DNA of 64,000 bases from an uncultured Flavobacteriales bacterium (lineage in GTDB: Bacteria > Bacteroidota > Bacteroidia > Flavobacteriales_D > Crocinitomicaceae). Shown here piece after piece: positions 10,023 through 19,222 of this stretch (the first letter of the stretch is position 1; each line of letters begins with the position of its first letter). The stretch spans positions 62,001-126,000 of the forward strand of contig CAJXJK010000010.1 in NCBI GenBank assembly GCA_913054135.1. The letters run 5' to 3'. Position numbers and translations under genes: made by a program. The notes under the pieces were generated by a model. It was not told the DNA's origin and ran no database searches. It saw only the letters and a program-made list of their open reading frames with translations.

Positions 10023-13000
10023 ATGAATAAATTTTCTCTCTTTTTTATCCTTCTATTTACCTCTGCTTTTGCGTGGTCTCAAGAAGATTGTAATAACGGT
10101 ATTGATGATGACGGAGACGGTCTAATTGACTGTCTTGACCCTGACTGTTTATCGAGTCCTGATTGCCCAGCCTTTGCTGTGCCAGGGGCATGTTTACCTA
10201 TAGGATATTATCCAGATATTACTGGAACCGAAAGCGGATTCAAAGCGGCTAATCAAACAGCTGATGTGAATATTCCAATTCCTGCAAATACTGAAAAATT
10301 ATCCTTAATTATTCAAGGGGTTTATCAGCAAGGAGCAGTAGATAATAATACAGGGTACAATGATCTGAACTGGGGTGAAGAAAGAGTTGTGTGGGGTAGA
10401 GTAGAAATTGATCTTGATCTAGGAATATCTTCAGGATGGGTTGAATACTTCATGAATAATAATGAGAATAAAAGATTCTCTTGGGTTGATCAACCTTTGT
10501 CTGCCGCAACAACTGACACTTATACAACAGTTGGTTGGGACTTTGGTGAAATAACAGATTTTGAAATGTCTTTCAATGAAGTTGGAACAAACTTAGTTGT
10601 TGGTTGTACAAGACCAGATGTTGACATAGCATACTATACAGTGAATTATGGAAATTTTGCTACTCAATCTTTGCAAAGAATTGATGGCGCTAATCCAACT
10701 CAATATCCAGCCTATCTGGCAGCAGGAACAAATTCAACAACAATTGATATGATTCCAGCACCTAATGACCCAGATGTAATTTTAATTAGATCATTCGGTA
10801 TTAACCAAGATAGATACGGTACAAATGGTGTATTAGTGAGTGATTTAAGAGAAGAGACTTTAGATTTAAAATATATCGTTTGTGACCTAAATACAATGAC
10901 TGCTTCAGGAGTTTTAACTGTCAATGGCGGTAACTTACCTGAAGCCAATTCCACTTTCACATTTGATGATTATGATATGACATCAGGTCAACTTATAACT
11001 GCGAATGCGACTCTTTCGGGAGACTTTGCAGGTAATGCGACTCCTCCACAACAAATTACTGTGGCCGATATGATCATTGAAGTTATTGGTGATCAAATAA
11101 CTTTGACACGAGAGGGAGAATTTGGCAATGATTACAATGAAATGTACTACATAGAGTTTTTAAAGTACGCTAATCAACCATATACATCTTCTTTCTTCAT
11201 TACAGATAATGCTTACAGCTCACCTTTTGACATTGGTTGGGATCCAACTGGTTTAAATAACGGAACATCTGTTGACGGATTTGTTGATTTTACAATTCCT
11301 GCGGGATCGAAAAGAGCATTCTTAGAAATGAGAGCAAATGGTCTTTGGCATCAAACTAACCTTCTTGCGCCTGCAGTTGGTCTGTCTTCAATTAATAATG
11401 ATAATCAAATGTATGCCTTCTCTGAAGTGAATTTTGATCTTCTAGAAACCACTGGTTATTTCGCGACTCTTACCACCACTACTCAGCAACAAATTTATGC
11501 TTGGCAAAATGTACCAATTGATCCCTTAGTTGATATTACTACAACAGGAATTTATGGTCAATTACCTAATACAGATGAGCGAATCAACTTTGAAATAGTT
11601 CCGCCAGACATTCTTAGAGTGCACTTAAGTAATGATGAGGTGGCTTATGAGCGAATCATGAATATCACCTTTTTAGGTTCTAAAATTAATTTGGTTTACA
11701 GTTCCTTCACTCAGAATACAACAACATATACGGGTTGTGATAGTGTGTATTTCGATATGGAAATTTGTAATTCAGGTGGTGCTGATTTATCGCAAATTGT
11801 TCCAATCTCATTTTATGATGGTGACCCAACGGTTGATCCAACTGCTGTCTATTTACAAACCGAATTGTATAATCTGAATATTGTCCAAGGTCAGTGTGAG
11901 ACTTACGTATTTGGGGTAGATATTTCAGATTTAGGAGGTGCAACTTCAGGGGACATTACAATTGTCTTGAATGATAACGGAATGTATTCAGGAACTCCAG
12001 GCTCGCAAATTCCAGACACTTGGGATATTGATTCTTTAGAGGCTCAAGGAAACACGGTTTTAGAATGTGAGTTTAATCAAAACATCATTTCTTCGGCATG
12101 GGCGCAAGTACCACCTCCAGAGCCGACCGTGAATTTCAACCAAAATACATTTACAATTTGTCCTGGTGAAGATGCGACCATTGTTGCGACTCCGGTTGGC
12201 ACAACTGGCGAATTCACTATGCAATGGACGCCAGGTGGCGTAGCTGATACCTTACCAACTTACACTGTAAATCCAGCAGTTGAAACCTGGTATTACTATG
12301 AATTGTCTGATGTCTGTCATGATATAATTGACTCGGTCAAGGTAGAAATAGGAAATGTGAACATTACAAATATTAATATTGTAGACGCAACTGATTGTCC
12401 AGGCCAAGTTGGATTTACACCTGGTTCAATTGATGTGTTGCCAGATGACCCAACATGGACATATACTTTAGTTGGAGGTGGAAATACAATAGGACCTCAA
12501 AATAATGGAAGTTTCGGAGGCCTTGATGGTCAAACTTACCTGCTAACGGTTGTTGATGACGCAGGTTGTCTCACCGACACAGCTATTACAGTTGGTTTGG
12601 GTGCGAATGCTGTTACGGCAGTATTTGTATTAGATTCTCTAAGAGATGTTACCTGCTTCGGTACCAATGATGGTGGAGCTTATATCAATACATTGGCAGG
12701 TGGATTATTACCTCCATTTGATGTAACATGGGATCACACAACTGGTAATCACTTAACGATTCCAAATGTTGCGGTAGGCGGAGAATCAGATGTTGATGAC
12801 TTATTTGGTGGACAATGGGTAGTTACTGTAACAGATCAAGAAGGATGTACTTGGTCAACTCCATTTCAAATATTTGAGCCAGACGAACTCACGCTTGATT
12901 TCAATTATAACGATCCAACTTGTTTCGGGTTCAATGACGGTTCGGTAACCATTAACTCAGTTGGAGGTAATGGAGGAAACAACTTCTTAATTACTGATGC

Positions 13001-14249
13001 TGTTCCAACTCAATTAAATTCAGGAAACTCTAATACAGCAAATCAATTAGTTGAAGGATGGTATTATGCCGAAATAACTGATCAAAATGGATGCTTTGTT
13101 GAAGACTCAGTTCTTCTGGTAGATCCGGGTCAAATGAATGTTGATTTAGACTTGACGAATCCACTATGTTATGGATTTGCGACTGGTGTCGCAATTGCTG
13201 ACACAGTTTACAATTACACGGGTGACTACGATCAAATCTCTTATTTTTGGAATCCAGATTTAGGAAATCCTACTGGTCTTGGAGCAGATACGGCAATTGG
13301 CTTAACAGCACAAGACTATATCTTAACAATTAATGATGAAAATGGATGTTCGGAAGTGTTCAATTTTACAATAACACAGCCAACTGCAATGGAATTTACA
13401 GAGCTTGGCTACGATCCTGCTTTCTGTAGAGTATTCAATTACCAAAACGGAAACGGAGTGGTTTATGTTGCTGCCAATGGAGGAACACCAGACTACACGT
13501 ATCTATGGGATGATTGGGCTAATGAAACATCTTCAAACAATTCAACTTGGGGTGGTTTGAACCCTGGCAGTTATGCCATTTTAGTTTTAGATGATAATGG
13601 ATGTGAACTCCGAGACACAATTGTTTTAGATTCACTAAGTCCTGAAGCAATCTTTGACCCAACTTCAGCTCAATTCTTGACTGCAGGAGTTTGTGAGGGT
13701 ACAGCAGTAGTAGATGTTGTATTTGACAATCAATCACTTTATTACTTCAATCCGAACAACCCAAATGCAGATACGACCTTCTTTTGGAATTTAAATTATG
13801 ACGCTTCAAATCCTGGTTTTGGATGGCAAATTTCTCATGATGTTAATGATCCAATTGATACTTCTTATGCAGACGGAGGATTGTATAATGTCTGTCTTGT
13901 AGCCTTAAATAAGAATGGATGTTCAGATACGACTTGTAAAGAAATTCTGGTCTTTGATCCGCTACAGTTTGTGCCGCCAAATGTGTTCACTCCTAACGGA
14001 GGAGGAGAAAATGATGTTTTTACTTTTTATGATAAATCACAGGCCGTAGCCGAATTTCATTGTGTTATTGTGAATAGATGGGGAGTAGTGATGGATGAAC
14101 TTGATAATATTACTGACTCTTGGGATGGAACCGATAAGAATGGTTCTGATTGTCAAGACGGAGTATATTTTTATACCTACGAAGGAGTCGCCGAAAACGG
14201 AGATGAATTTGAAGGGCAAGGAAATGTCACACTCATAAGGGGCAATTAA
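10023..14249 (+). CDS. Giant T9SS type B protein with SprB-like repeats, copy 2
   Basis: 1408 residues with the same plan as copy 1: signal peptide (ending FAWSQ), calcium-binding-like CNNGIDDDGDGLIDC loop, long beta-rich region, SprB-type repeats, and a type B sorting domain (FTPNGGGENDVF, NRWGVV, WDGTDKNG). The two proteins align end to end. They differ throughout the first 750 residues, but a block of about 160 residues in the repeat region (DVTCFGTNDGG to DQNGCFVEDS) is identical. The last repeats and the sorting domain diverge again. This looks like a tandem duplication with later local homogenisation. Role as adhesin or motility-related surface protein is inferred only. Confidence 0.92.
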   Translation: MNKFSLFFILLFTSAFAWSQEDCNNGIDDDGDGLIDCLDPDCLSSPDCPAFAVPGACLPIGYYPDITGTESGFKAANQTADVNIPIPANTEKLSLIIQGVYQQGAVDNNTGYNDLNWGEERVVWGRVEIDLDLGISSGWVEYFMNNNENKRFSWVDQPLSAATTDTYTTVGWDFGEITDFEMSFNEVGTNLVVGCTRPDVDIAYYTVNYGNFATQSLQRIDGANPTQYPAYLAAGTNSTTIDMIPAPNDPDVILIRSFGINQDRYGTNGVLVSDLREETLDLKYIVCDLNTMTASGVLTVNGGNLPEANSTFTFDDYDMTSGQLITANATLSGDFAGNATPPQQITVADMIIEVIGDQITLTREGEFGNDYNEMYYIEFLKYANQPYTSSFFITDNAYSSPFDIGWDPTGLNNGTSVDGFVDFTIPAGSKRAFLEMRANGLWHQTNLLAPAVGLSSINNDNQMYAFSEVNFDLLETTGYFATLTTTTQQQIYAWQNVPIDPLVDITTTGIYGQLPNTDERINFEIVPPDILRVHLSNDEVAYERIMNITFLGSKINLVYSSFTQNTTTYTGCDSVYFDMEICNSGGADLSQIVPISFYDGDPTVDPTAVYLQTELYNLNIVQGQCETYVFGVDISDLGGATSGDITIVLNDNGMYSGTPGSQIPDTWDIDSLEAQGNTVLECEFNQNIISSAWAQVPPPEPTVNFNQNTFTICPGEDATIVATPVGTTGEFTMQWTPGGVADTLPTYTVNPAVETWYYYELSDVCHDIIDSVKVEIGNVNITNINIVDATDCPGQVGFTPGSIDVLPDDPTWTYTLVGGGNTIGPQNNGSFGGLDGQTYLLTVVDDAGCLTDTAITVGLGANAVTAVFVLDSLRDVTCFGTNDGGAYINTLAGGLLPPFDVTWDHTTGNHLTIPNVAVGGESDVDDLFGGQWVVTVTDQEGCTWSTPFQIFEPDELTLDFNYNDPTCFGFNDGSVTINSVGGNGGNNFLITDAVPTQLNSGNSNTANQLVEGWYYAEITDQNGCFVEDSVLLVDPGQMNVDLDLTNPLCYGFATGVAIADTVYNYTGDYDQISYFWNPDLGNPTGLGADTAIGLTAQDYILTINDENGCSEVFNFTITQPTAMEFTELGYDPAFCRVFNYQNGNGVVYVAANGGTPDYTYLWDDWANETSSNNSTWGGLNPGSYAILVLDDNGCELRDTIVLDSLSPEAIFDPTSAQFLTAGVCEGTAVVDVVFDNQSLYYFNPNNPNADTTFFWNLNYDASNPGFGWQISHDVNDPIDTSYADGGLYNVCLVALNKNGCSDTTCKEILVFDPLQFVPPNVFTPNGGGENDVFTFYDKSQAVAEFHCVIVNRWGVVMDELDNITDSWDGTDKNGSDCQDGVYFYTYEGVAENGDEFEGQGNVTLIRGN
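12633..13111 (+). repeat. Near-identical block shared with 8281-8765
   Basis: Second copy of the conserved block inside the downstream giant gene. It covers the SprB-type repeats from DVTCFGTNDGG to DQNGCFVEDS. Confidence 0.75.
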
Positions 14250-14250
14250 G

Positions 14251-14598
14251 TTGTTGCCTCAATTCTCTTTTGACAAGCTTCGGAATTTATTTTCTGAAGA
14301 GCAGTTTGTGTTGTTGACCATTCAACAAATACACAAAGACTTGGCGGGTTTAGTAACACTAAAATCTGAAGTCCTCCTTGATTTCGAACTTGATATTTAC
14401 CCTCAGCTCGAAGATCATTTAAAGGAATTATTGAAAGAATTAAATGATTCTGAGTTGCAGCAATTTGTTTATAAAGTTGACCTCAAAGAGCACGATTTTT
14501 TGAATGCTTTATCTGCTCAAGATGATTTTGAAAAATTGTCCTTTTTGATAATTCAAAGAGAAGCTCAGAAAGTTTATTTGAAAAGCCAATATTCATAA
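14251..14598 (+). CDS. Small hypothetical protein
   Basis: 115 residues, not recognised. It begins one base after the stop of the upstream giant gene. There is no ATG in frame; the likely start is the TTG at 14251. An AAGGGG element 8 nt before it (inside the end of the upstream gene) could act as a ribosome binding site, though this phylum uses such sites weakly. The protein is predicted mostly helical, rich in Leu, Glu and Lys, with no signal peptide or membrane segment, so it is probably cytoplasmic. It ends 82 bp before sucA and is probably read through from the giant gene. Confidence 0.6.
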   Translation: MLPQFSFDKLRNLFSEEQFVLLTIQQIHKDLAGLVTLKSEVLLDFELDIYPQLEDHLKELLKELNDSELQQFVYKVDLKEHDFLNALSAQDDFEKLSFLIIQREAQKVYLKSQYS

Positions 14599-14644
14599 GC
14601 TGATTTATTCCCCATATTTAGGTCATTCGTGTTCATATAATTTT

Positions 14645-14652
14645 TAGATTTG
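14645..14652 (+). promoter_or_regulatory. -7 box before sucA
   Basis: TAGATTTG matches the TAnnTTTG consensus exactly and lies 28 nt before the sucA ATG. The upstream -33 element is poor (TTCG at 14626, short spacing). Confidence 0.45.
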
Positions 14653-14680
14653 TATAGACTGGTAGAAACCTAAAAAGACC

Positions 14681-17395
14681 ATGGATAAATTCACATATAT
14701 CGGAAATAGTGATGTAAACGCTATTGAAGATCTGTATCAAAAATACGTAGCGAACCCAGAATCAGTTGATATTCAATGGGCCCGATTTTTTGAAGGAGTT
14801 GACTTTGCGAAAACTGACTTTGAAAATGGTGGAATTCCTGAGAATTTTCAGAAAGAGTTTAAAGTTTTAAACTTGATTGACGGTTATCGTTCAAGAGGTC
14901 ATTTGTTCACAAGAACAAACCCTGTAAGAGAAAGAAGACAATACGCTCCAACACTTGCTATCGAAAATTTCGGATTAGAGCAAGCTGACTTGAACGCCAC
15001 TTTTGCGGCAGGAGAAGAAATCGGAATAGGCCCTGCAACTTTAAAACAAATCATTGATCACCTTGAACTAACTTATTGTCAGTCAATAGGTATTGAGTAC
15101 ACGTATATGCGTGAACCAGAAAGAGTTCAATGGTTTAAAGATCGTATTGAGTTAAAGAACAGACCAACCTTTTCAAATGATGAAAAGAAACACATCTTTT
15201 CAAAGATTTCTTCAGCAACAATCTTCGAGCAATTCTTAGCTAAGAAATATGTTGGGCAAAAGAGATTCTCAATTGAAGGTGGTGAAGCTTTGATTCCTGC
15301 ATTAGATGTAGTAATTCAAAAGGCAGCTGAGTTAGGTGTTAAGGAAGTTGTGATGGGAATGGCACATAGAGGTCGTTTAAGCACATTGGTAAATATCTTT
15401 GAGAAAGATCACCAATCTATCTTCTGTGAATTTGACGGAAAACAATTTGATAGTGATGAATCATTTGATGGTGATGTGAAATATCACTTAGGATTCTCAA
15501 CTGATGTAGATACATTAAGCGGAAACAAAGTTCATTTAACTTTGGCTCCAAATCCATCTCACCTTGAAGCGGTTGACCCGGTTGTTCAAGGTATCGCAAG
15601 AGCGAAAATTGATAATTATTTAGAAGACGAAAGCGCAATTATTCCTGTTGCTATTCACGGAGATGCTGCTGTTGCAGGTCAAGGTGTGGTTTATGAAGTT
15701 GTTCAAATGGCACAACTTGATGGGTATAGAACAGGAGGAACAATTCATATTGTAGTAAACAACCAAGTTGGATTTACCACAAACTATAAAGATGCAAGAT
15801 CATCTACTTACTGCACTGATGTTGGTAAAACAACCTTGTGTCCAGTATTCCACGTAAATGGAGATGATGTTGAGGCGGTTGTTCAAACTATGAGCATTGC
15901 TGTTCAATACAGACAAAAGTTCAACAGAGATGTTTTCATTGATCTTTTAGGATATAGAAAGTATGGGCATAACGAAGGTGATGAGCCTAAGTTTACGCAG
16001 CCTAAATTATACAAGGCAATTGCTAAGCACGCGAATCCAAGACAAATTTACTTGAGTCAATTAATGACTGAAGGTGTGTTAACTGCAGAAGAAGGGAAAA
16101 AGGTTGAAGATGACCACATGGCACTTTTAGACAAGGCTTATGAGTCATCCAAAAAACAAGAGAAAGCAGTAGTGCTTAATTTCTTAGATGAAACTTGGCA
16201 AGGTTTCAGACATGGTAAAAAAGAAGATTTTGATAAGTCTCCAATTACTTCTGTTTCTGTGGGTAAAGCTAAAGACCTAGGAGCTAAATTAGCTACACTT
16301 CCAGCAGATCTGAAGTACTTTAGAAAGATTAAAAAATTATTGAATGATCGTCTTGAAATGCTTGAGTCTAATAGATTAGACTGGGGTATGGCTGAGATGA
16401 TGGCATACGCTTCATTATTGGATGAAGGATTCCCAGTTAGAATTTCAGGACAAGATGTTGAAAGAGGAACATTCTCTCACCGTCATGCTGTTGTTAAAAC
16501 TGAAGATGATGAACAAGAGATTGTGACATTGAATCTATTAGATGATGACCAAGCTAAATTCCACATCTACAATTCATTATTGTCTGAGTATGGGGTGTTA
16601 GGATTTGAATACGGTTACTCATTAGCAACTCCAAAAACTTTAACAATTTGGGAAGCGCAATTTGGAGATTTCTATAACGGAGCTCAAATTATGGTTGACC
16701 AATTCATCTCTTCAGGAGAAGATAAATGGTTTGTTCAATCAGGGTTGGTAATGCTACTTCCTCATGGATATGAAGGAATGGGTGGAGAACACTCATCTGC
16801 AAGAATTGAAAGATTTTTACAAATGTGTGCCGACTTGAACTGGCAAATTTGTAATCCAACGACACCGGCAAATCACTTCCACTTATTAAGAAGGCAACTT
16901 CATAGAGAGTTTAGAAAACCATTGGTTGTATTCTCTCCTAAGAACTTATTGAGACATCCAAAAGCAACATCTACAGTTGAAGATTTAGCGGCAAACGGAT
17001 TCCAAGAAGTATTGGATGATGATGTTAAAAAGACTGGAATTGATACAGTTGTATTATGTTCAGGTAAGTTCTATTATGATGCTAAAGCTGAGGCTGAAGC
17101 TAGAGGAGTTAAGAATGCTGCATTCGTAAGAATTGAACAAATGTATCCGTTCCCTCAAAAACAAGTGGACGAAGTACTTGCTTCTTATAAAGGAGCAAAG
17201 AACATTTTCTGGGCACAAGAAGAGCCTGAGAACATGGGGCCTTGGAGATACATGGCAATGACCATGAGAGGTAAGAATTTAGATATTGTTGCACGTCCTT
17301 CATCTTCTGCTCCGGCAGCTGGATCAAGCGCGACACATAAAAGAAGACTAGGTGAATTATTTGACAATCTGTTTGCAAAGATTGCATCTAAATAA
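14681..17395 (+). CDS. sucA: 2-oxoglutarate dehydrogenase E1 component
   Basis: 904 residues, near the usual E1o length. It decarboxylates 2-oxoglutarate with thiamine diphosphate and passes the succinyl group to the lipoyl arm of E2, in the TCA cycle. Visible features: the short N-terminal E1o motif (FTYIGNSDVNAIEDLYQKY); the ThDP core with VMGMAHRGRLSTLVN (about 225-240), HGDAAVAGQG and GDDVEAV; the transketolase-type pyrimidine-binding region (FPVRISGQDVERGTFSHRHA); and the C-terminal domain (FWAQEEPENMGPW). It is followed 21 bp later by sucB, forming a standard E1-E2 operon. No E3 gene is present here. Confidence 0.97.
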   Translation: MDKFTYIGNSDVNAIEDLYQKYVANPESVDIQWARFFEGVDFAKTDFENGGIPENFQKEFKVLNLIDGYRSRGHLFTRTNPVRERRQYAPTLAIENFGLEQADLNATFAAGEEIGIGPATLKQIIDHLELTYCQSIGIEYTYMREPERVQWFKDRIELKNRPTFSNDEKKHIFSKISSATIFEQFLAKKYVGQKRFSIEGGEALIPALDVVIQKAAELGVKEVVMGMAHRGRLSTLVNIFEKDHQSIFCEFDGKQFDSDESFDGDVKYHLGFSTDVDTLSGNKVHLTLAPNPSHLEAVDPVVQGIARAKIDNYLEDESAIIPVAIHGDAAVAGQGVVYEVVQMAQLDGYRTGGTIHIVVNNQVGFTTNYKDARSSTYCTDVGKTTLCPVFHVNGDDVEAVVQTMSIAVQYRQKFNRDVFIDLLGYRKYGHNEGDEPKFTQPKLYKAIAKHANPRQIYLSQLMTEGVLTAEEGKKVEDDHMALLDKAYESSKKQEKAVVLNFLDETWQGFRHGKKEDFDKSPITSVSVGKAKDLGAKLATLPADLKYFRKIKKLLNDRLEMLESNRLDWGMAEMMAYASLLDEGFPVRISGQDVERGTFSHRHAVVKTEDDEQEIVTLNLLDDDQAKFHIYNSLLSEYGVLGFEYGYSLATPKTLTIWEAQFGDFYNGAQIMVDQFISSGEDKWFVQSGLVMLLPHGYEGMGGEHSSARIERFLQMCADLNWQICNPTTPANHFHLLRRQLHREFRKPLVVFSPKNLLRHPKATSTVEDLAANGFQEVLDDDVKKTGIDTVVLCSGKFYYDAKAEAEARGVKNAAFVRIEQMYPFPQKQVDEVLASYKGAKNIFWAQEEPENMGPWRYMAMTMRGKNLDIVARPSSSAPAAGSSATHKRRLGELFDNLFAKIASK

Positions 17396-17416
17396 GAATT
17401 AAAAAAAGAAGATAAA

Positions 17417-18682
17417 ATGTCTGTATTAGAGATGAAAGTCCCGTCACCGGGAGAGTCAATTTCAGAAGTAGAAATCGCAATGTGGCTTGTAGCTGACGGC
17501 GATTACGTTGAAAAAGATCAAGCAATAGCAGAAGTCGATTCTGATAAAGCAACTTTAGAGTTACCAGCTGAAGCTTCAGGTACAATTACCTTGAAAGCTG
17601 AAGAGGGAGATGCAGTTGCTGTTGGAGCAGTAGTTTGTCATATTGATACATCTGCTGAAAAACCAGCTGATTTTGTATCTACTGATGCTGCGCCAGTTGT
17701 GGCAGCAGTTGAAGCTGCACCAGCTAAAGAAGAAGCTAAACCAAATCCGAACCCTGTAAAAGAAGCGCCGGCTAAAAAGAGTCATGCGACAGGTCACCCT
17801 TCACCAGCTGCTGCCAAATTAATGGCAGAAAATGGAGTTGGAGCAGGTCAAGTTAACGGAACCGGTAAAGACGGAAGAATTACAAAACAAGATGTTGTTG
17901 CAGCTATGGCTGGCGGATTCTCAACTGCAAGTGCTGCAGGATGGGGAGGAACTAGAGATACTGCACCAAAGAAAATGTCAATGCTTAGACGTAAAGTTGC
18001 TGAGCGTTTAGTTGCTGTGAAAAATGAAACAGCTATGTTAACTACATTCAATGAAGTTGACATGAAGCCAATCATGGACATCAGAAAGAAGTACAAAAAG
18101 ACTTTCGGAGAGCATCATGATATAGGTTTAGGATTTATGTCTTTCTTTACAAAAGCTGTGACTGAGGCATTGAATCAATTCCCTGCAGTTAATGCAATGA
18201 TTGATGGTAAAGAAATGATCATGCACGATTATGCTGATATCGCTATTGCGGTTTCTTCTCCAAAAGGACTTATGGTGCCGGTTGTAAGAAACGCAGAGCA
18301 AATGAGCTTGGCAGAAATTGAAAGAGAAATTAAAAGATTGGCTATCAGAGCTAGAGATGGTGAATTAACACCTGATGAGATGACTGGTGGAACTTTCACA
18401 ATTACTAATGGTGGTGTATTCGGATCTATGTTGTCTACGCCTATTATCAATCCTCCACAATCTGCAATTTTAGGAATGCACAATATTGTTGAGCGTCCGG
18501 TAGTTGTAGATGGAGATATCGTGGTAAGACCAATTATGTATGTTGCGCTTTCATATGATCACAGAATCATTGATGGTAAAGAATCAGTTAGCTTTTTATA
18601 CAAAGTGAAACAAATGTTGGAGAATCCTGAGCAAATGATTTTTGGTGGGAAAGACCCAATTGAAGTATTATTAGGACTTTAA
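17417..18682 (+). CDS. sucB: Dihydrolipoyllysine succinyltransferase (2-oxoglutarate dehydrogenase E2)
   Basis: 421 residues. The N-terminal lipoyl domain (1-77) has the lipoylation lysine in VDSDKATLEL. An Ala/Pro/Lys-rich linker follows, then the peripheral subunit-binding domain (about 125-165, SPAAAKLMAENGV...GRITKQDV) and the catalytic acyltransferase domain (190-421) with the active-site SYDHRIIDGKE near the C-terminus. It accepts succinyl from SucA and transfers it to CoA. It has a single lipoyl domain, as is usual for E2o. Confidence 0.97.
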   Translation: MSVLEMKVPSPGESISEVEIAMWLVADGDYVEKDQAIAEVDSDKATLELPAEASGTITLKAEEGDAVAVGAVVCHIDTSAEKPADFVSTDAAPVVAAVEAAPAKEEAKPNPNPVKEAPAKKSHATGHPSPAAAKLMAENGVGAGQVNGTGKDGRITKQDVVAAMAGGFSTASAAGWGGTRDTAPKKMSMLRRKVAERLVAVKNETAMLTTFNEVDMKPIMDIRKKYKKTFGEHHDIGLGFMSFFTKAVTEALNQFPAVNAMIDGKEMIMHDYADIAIAVSSPKGLMVPVVRNAEQMSLAEIEREIKRLAIRARDGELTPDEMTGGTFTITNGGVFGSMLSTPIINPPQSAILGMHNIVERPVVVDGDIVVRPIMYVALSYDHRIIDGKESVSFLYKVKQMLENPEQMIFGGKDPIEVLLGL

Positions 18683-18694
18683 ATTGAAATAGAT

Positions 18695-19168
18695 ATGAAG
18701 ATTAAATTAACATTGTTTAGTGCTATAGCACTGCTTTTAAGTTCATTCTCTTTTGGACAAGAACTTCAAGGTTCAAGTGCTGAGGGCTTGATCGAACAAG
18801 AGACTGGAATTTTTATTGAAGACGAAGCTTCGAATGAAATCATTGACGAAGCTGAAGTAGCAGACGTTAAGAAAGAGAAAGTCAATTTCAGAGATGCTCT
18901 TAAAGAGATGAAAAAAGATTTAAAGCAATCTCTTAAGGCTCAAAAGAAAATCTCAAAAGAGAGAAAGTCAAAAGGTCTTTCAGGTTCAGGAATGTCTGAG
19001 GTTGCAATGATTTTGTTAGTGATTTTGGCGATTATTCTTCCATGGTTGGCAGTTGGTCTCTACACAGGTTGGGATACTATGCTAACATTAGTGTCCGTGC
19101 TGTTATGGCTTTTATTTTGGATTCCAGGAATTGTGTTTGCCTTCTTAGTCATCTTTGATGTCATATGA
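18695..19168 (+). CDS. YqaE/Pmp3-type membrane protein with N-terminal signal and charged linker
   Basis: 157 residues. A signal peptide or first membrane segment (ending SFSFGQ) is followed by an acidic then strongly basic linker (residues 25-95). The C-terminal 55 residues form two hydrophobic helices with the Pmp3/YqaE (UPF0057) pattern: ILAIILPWLAVGL, then WIPGIVFAF. Stand-alone Pmp3 proteins are about 50 residues and are linked to membrane potential and stress; the extra N-terminal half is seen in Bacteroidota versions. It is 12 bp after sucB and ends before a strong terminator, so it is likely the last gene of the sucAB transcript. The function in this context is unknown. Confidence 0.8.
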   Translation: MKIKLTLFSAIALLLSSFSFGQELQGSSAEGLIEQETGIFIEDEASNEIIDEAEVADVKKEKVNFRDALKEMKKDLKQSLKAQKKISKERKSKGLSGSGMSEVAMILLVILAIILPWLAVGLYTGWDTMLTLVSVLLWLLFWIPGIVFAFLVIFDVI

Positions 19169-19187
19169 CGTAATAACAATAAATTCG

Positions 19188-19222
19188 AACCCTGTTTTAT
19201 TCATTTAAAACAGGGTTTTTTT
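19188..19222. terminator. Bidirectional terminator between sucAB unit and dprA
   Basis: Stem AACCCTGTTTTA / TAAAACAGGGTT followed by a T run on the plus strand and preceded by A residues. The dprA stop codon on the minus strand sits at its edge (19221-19223). Confidence 0.85.
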
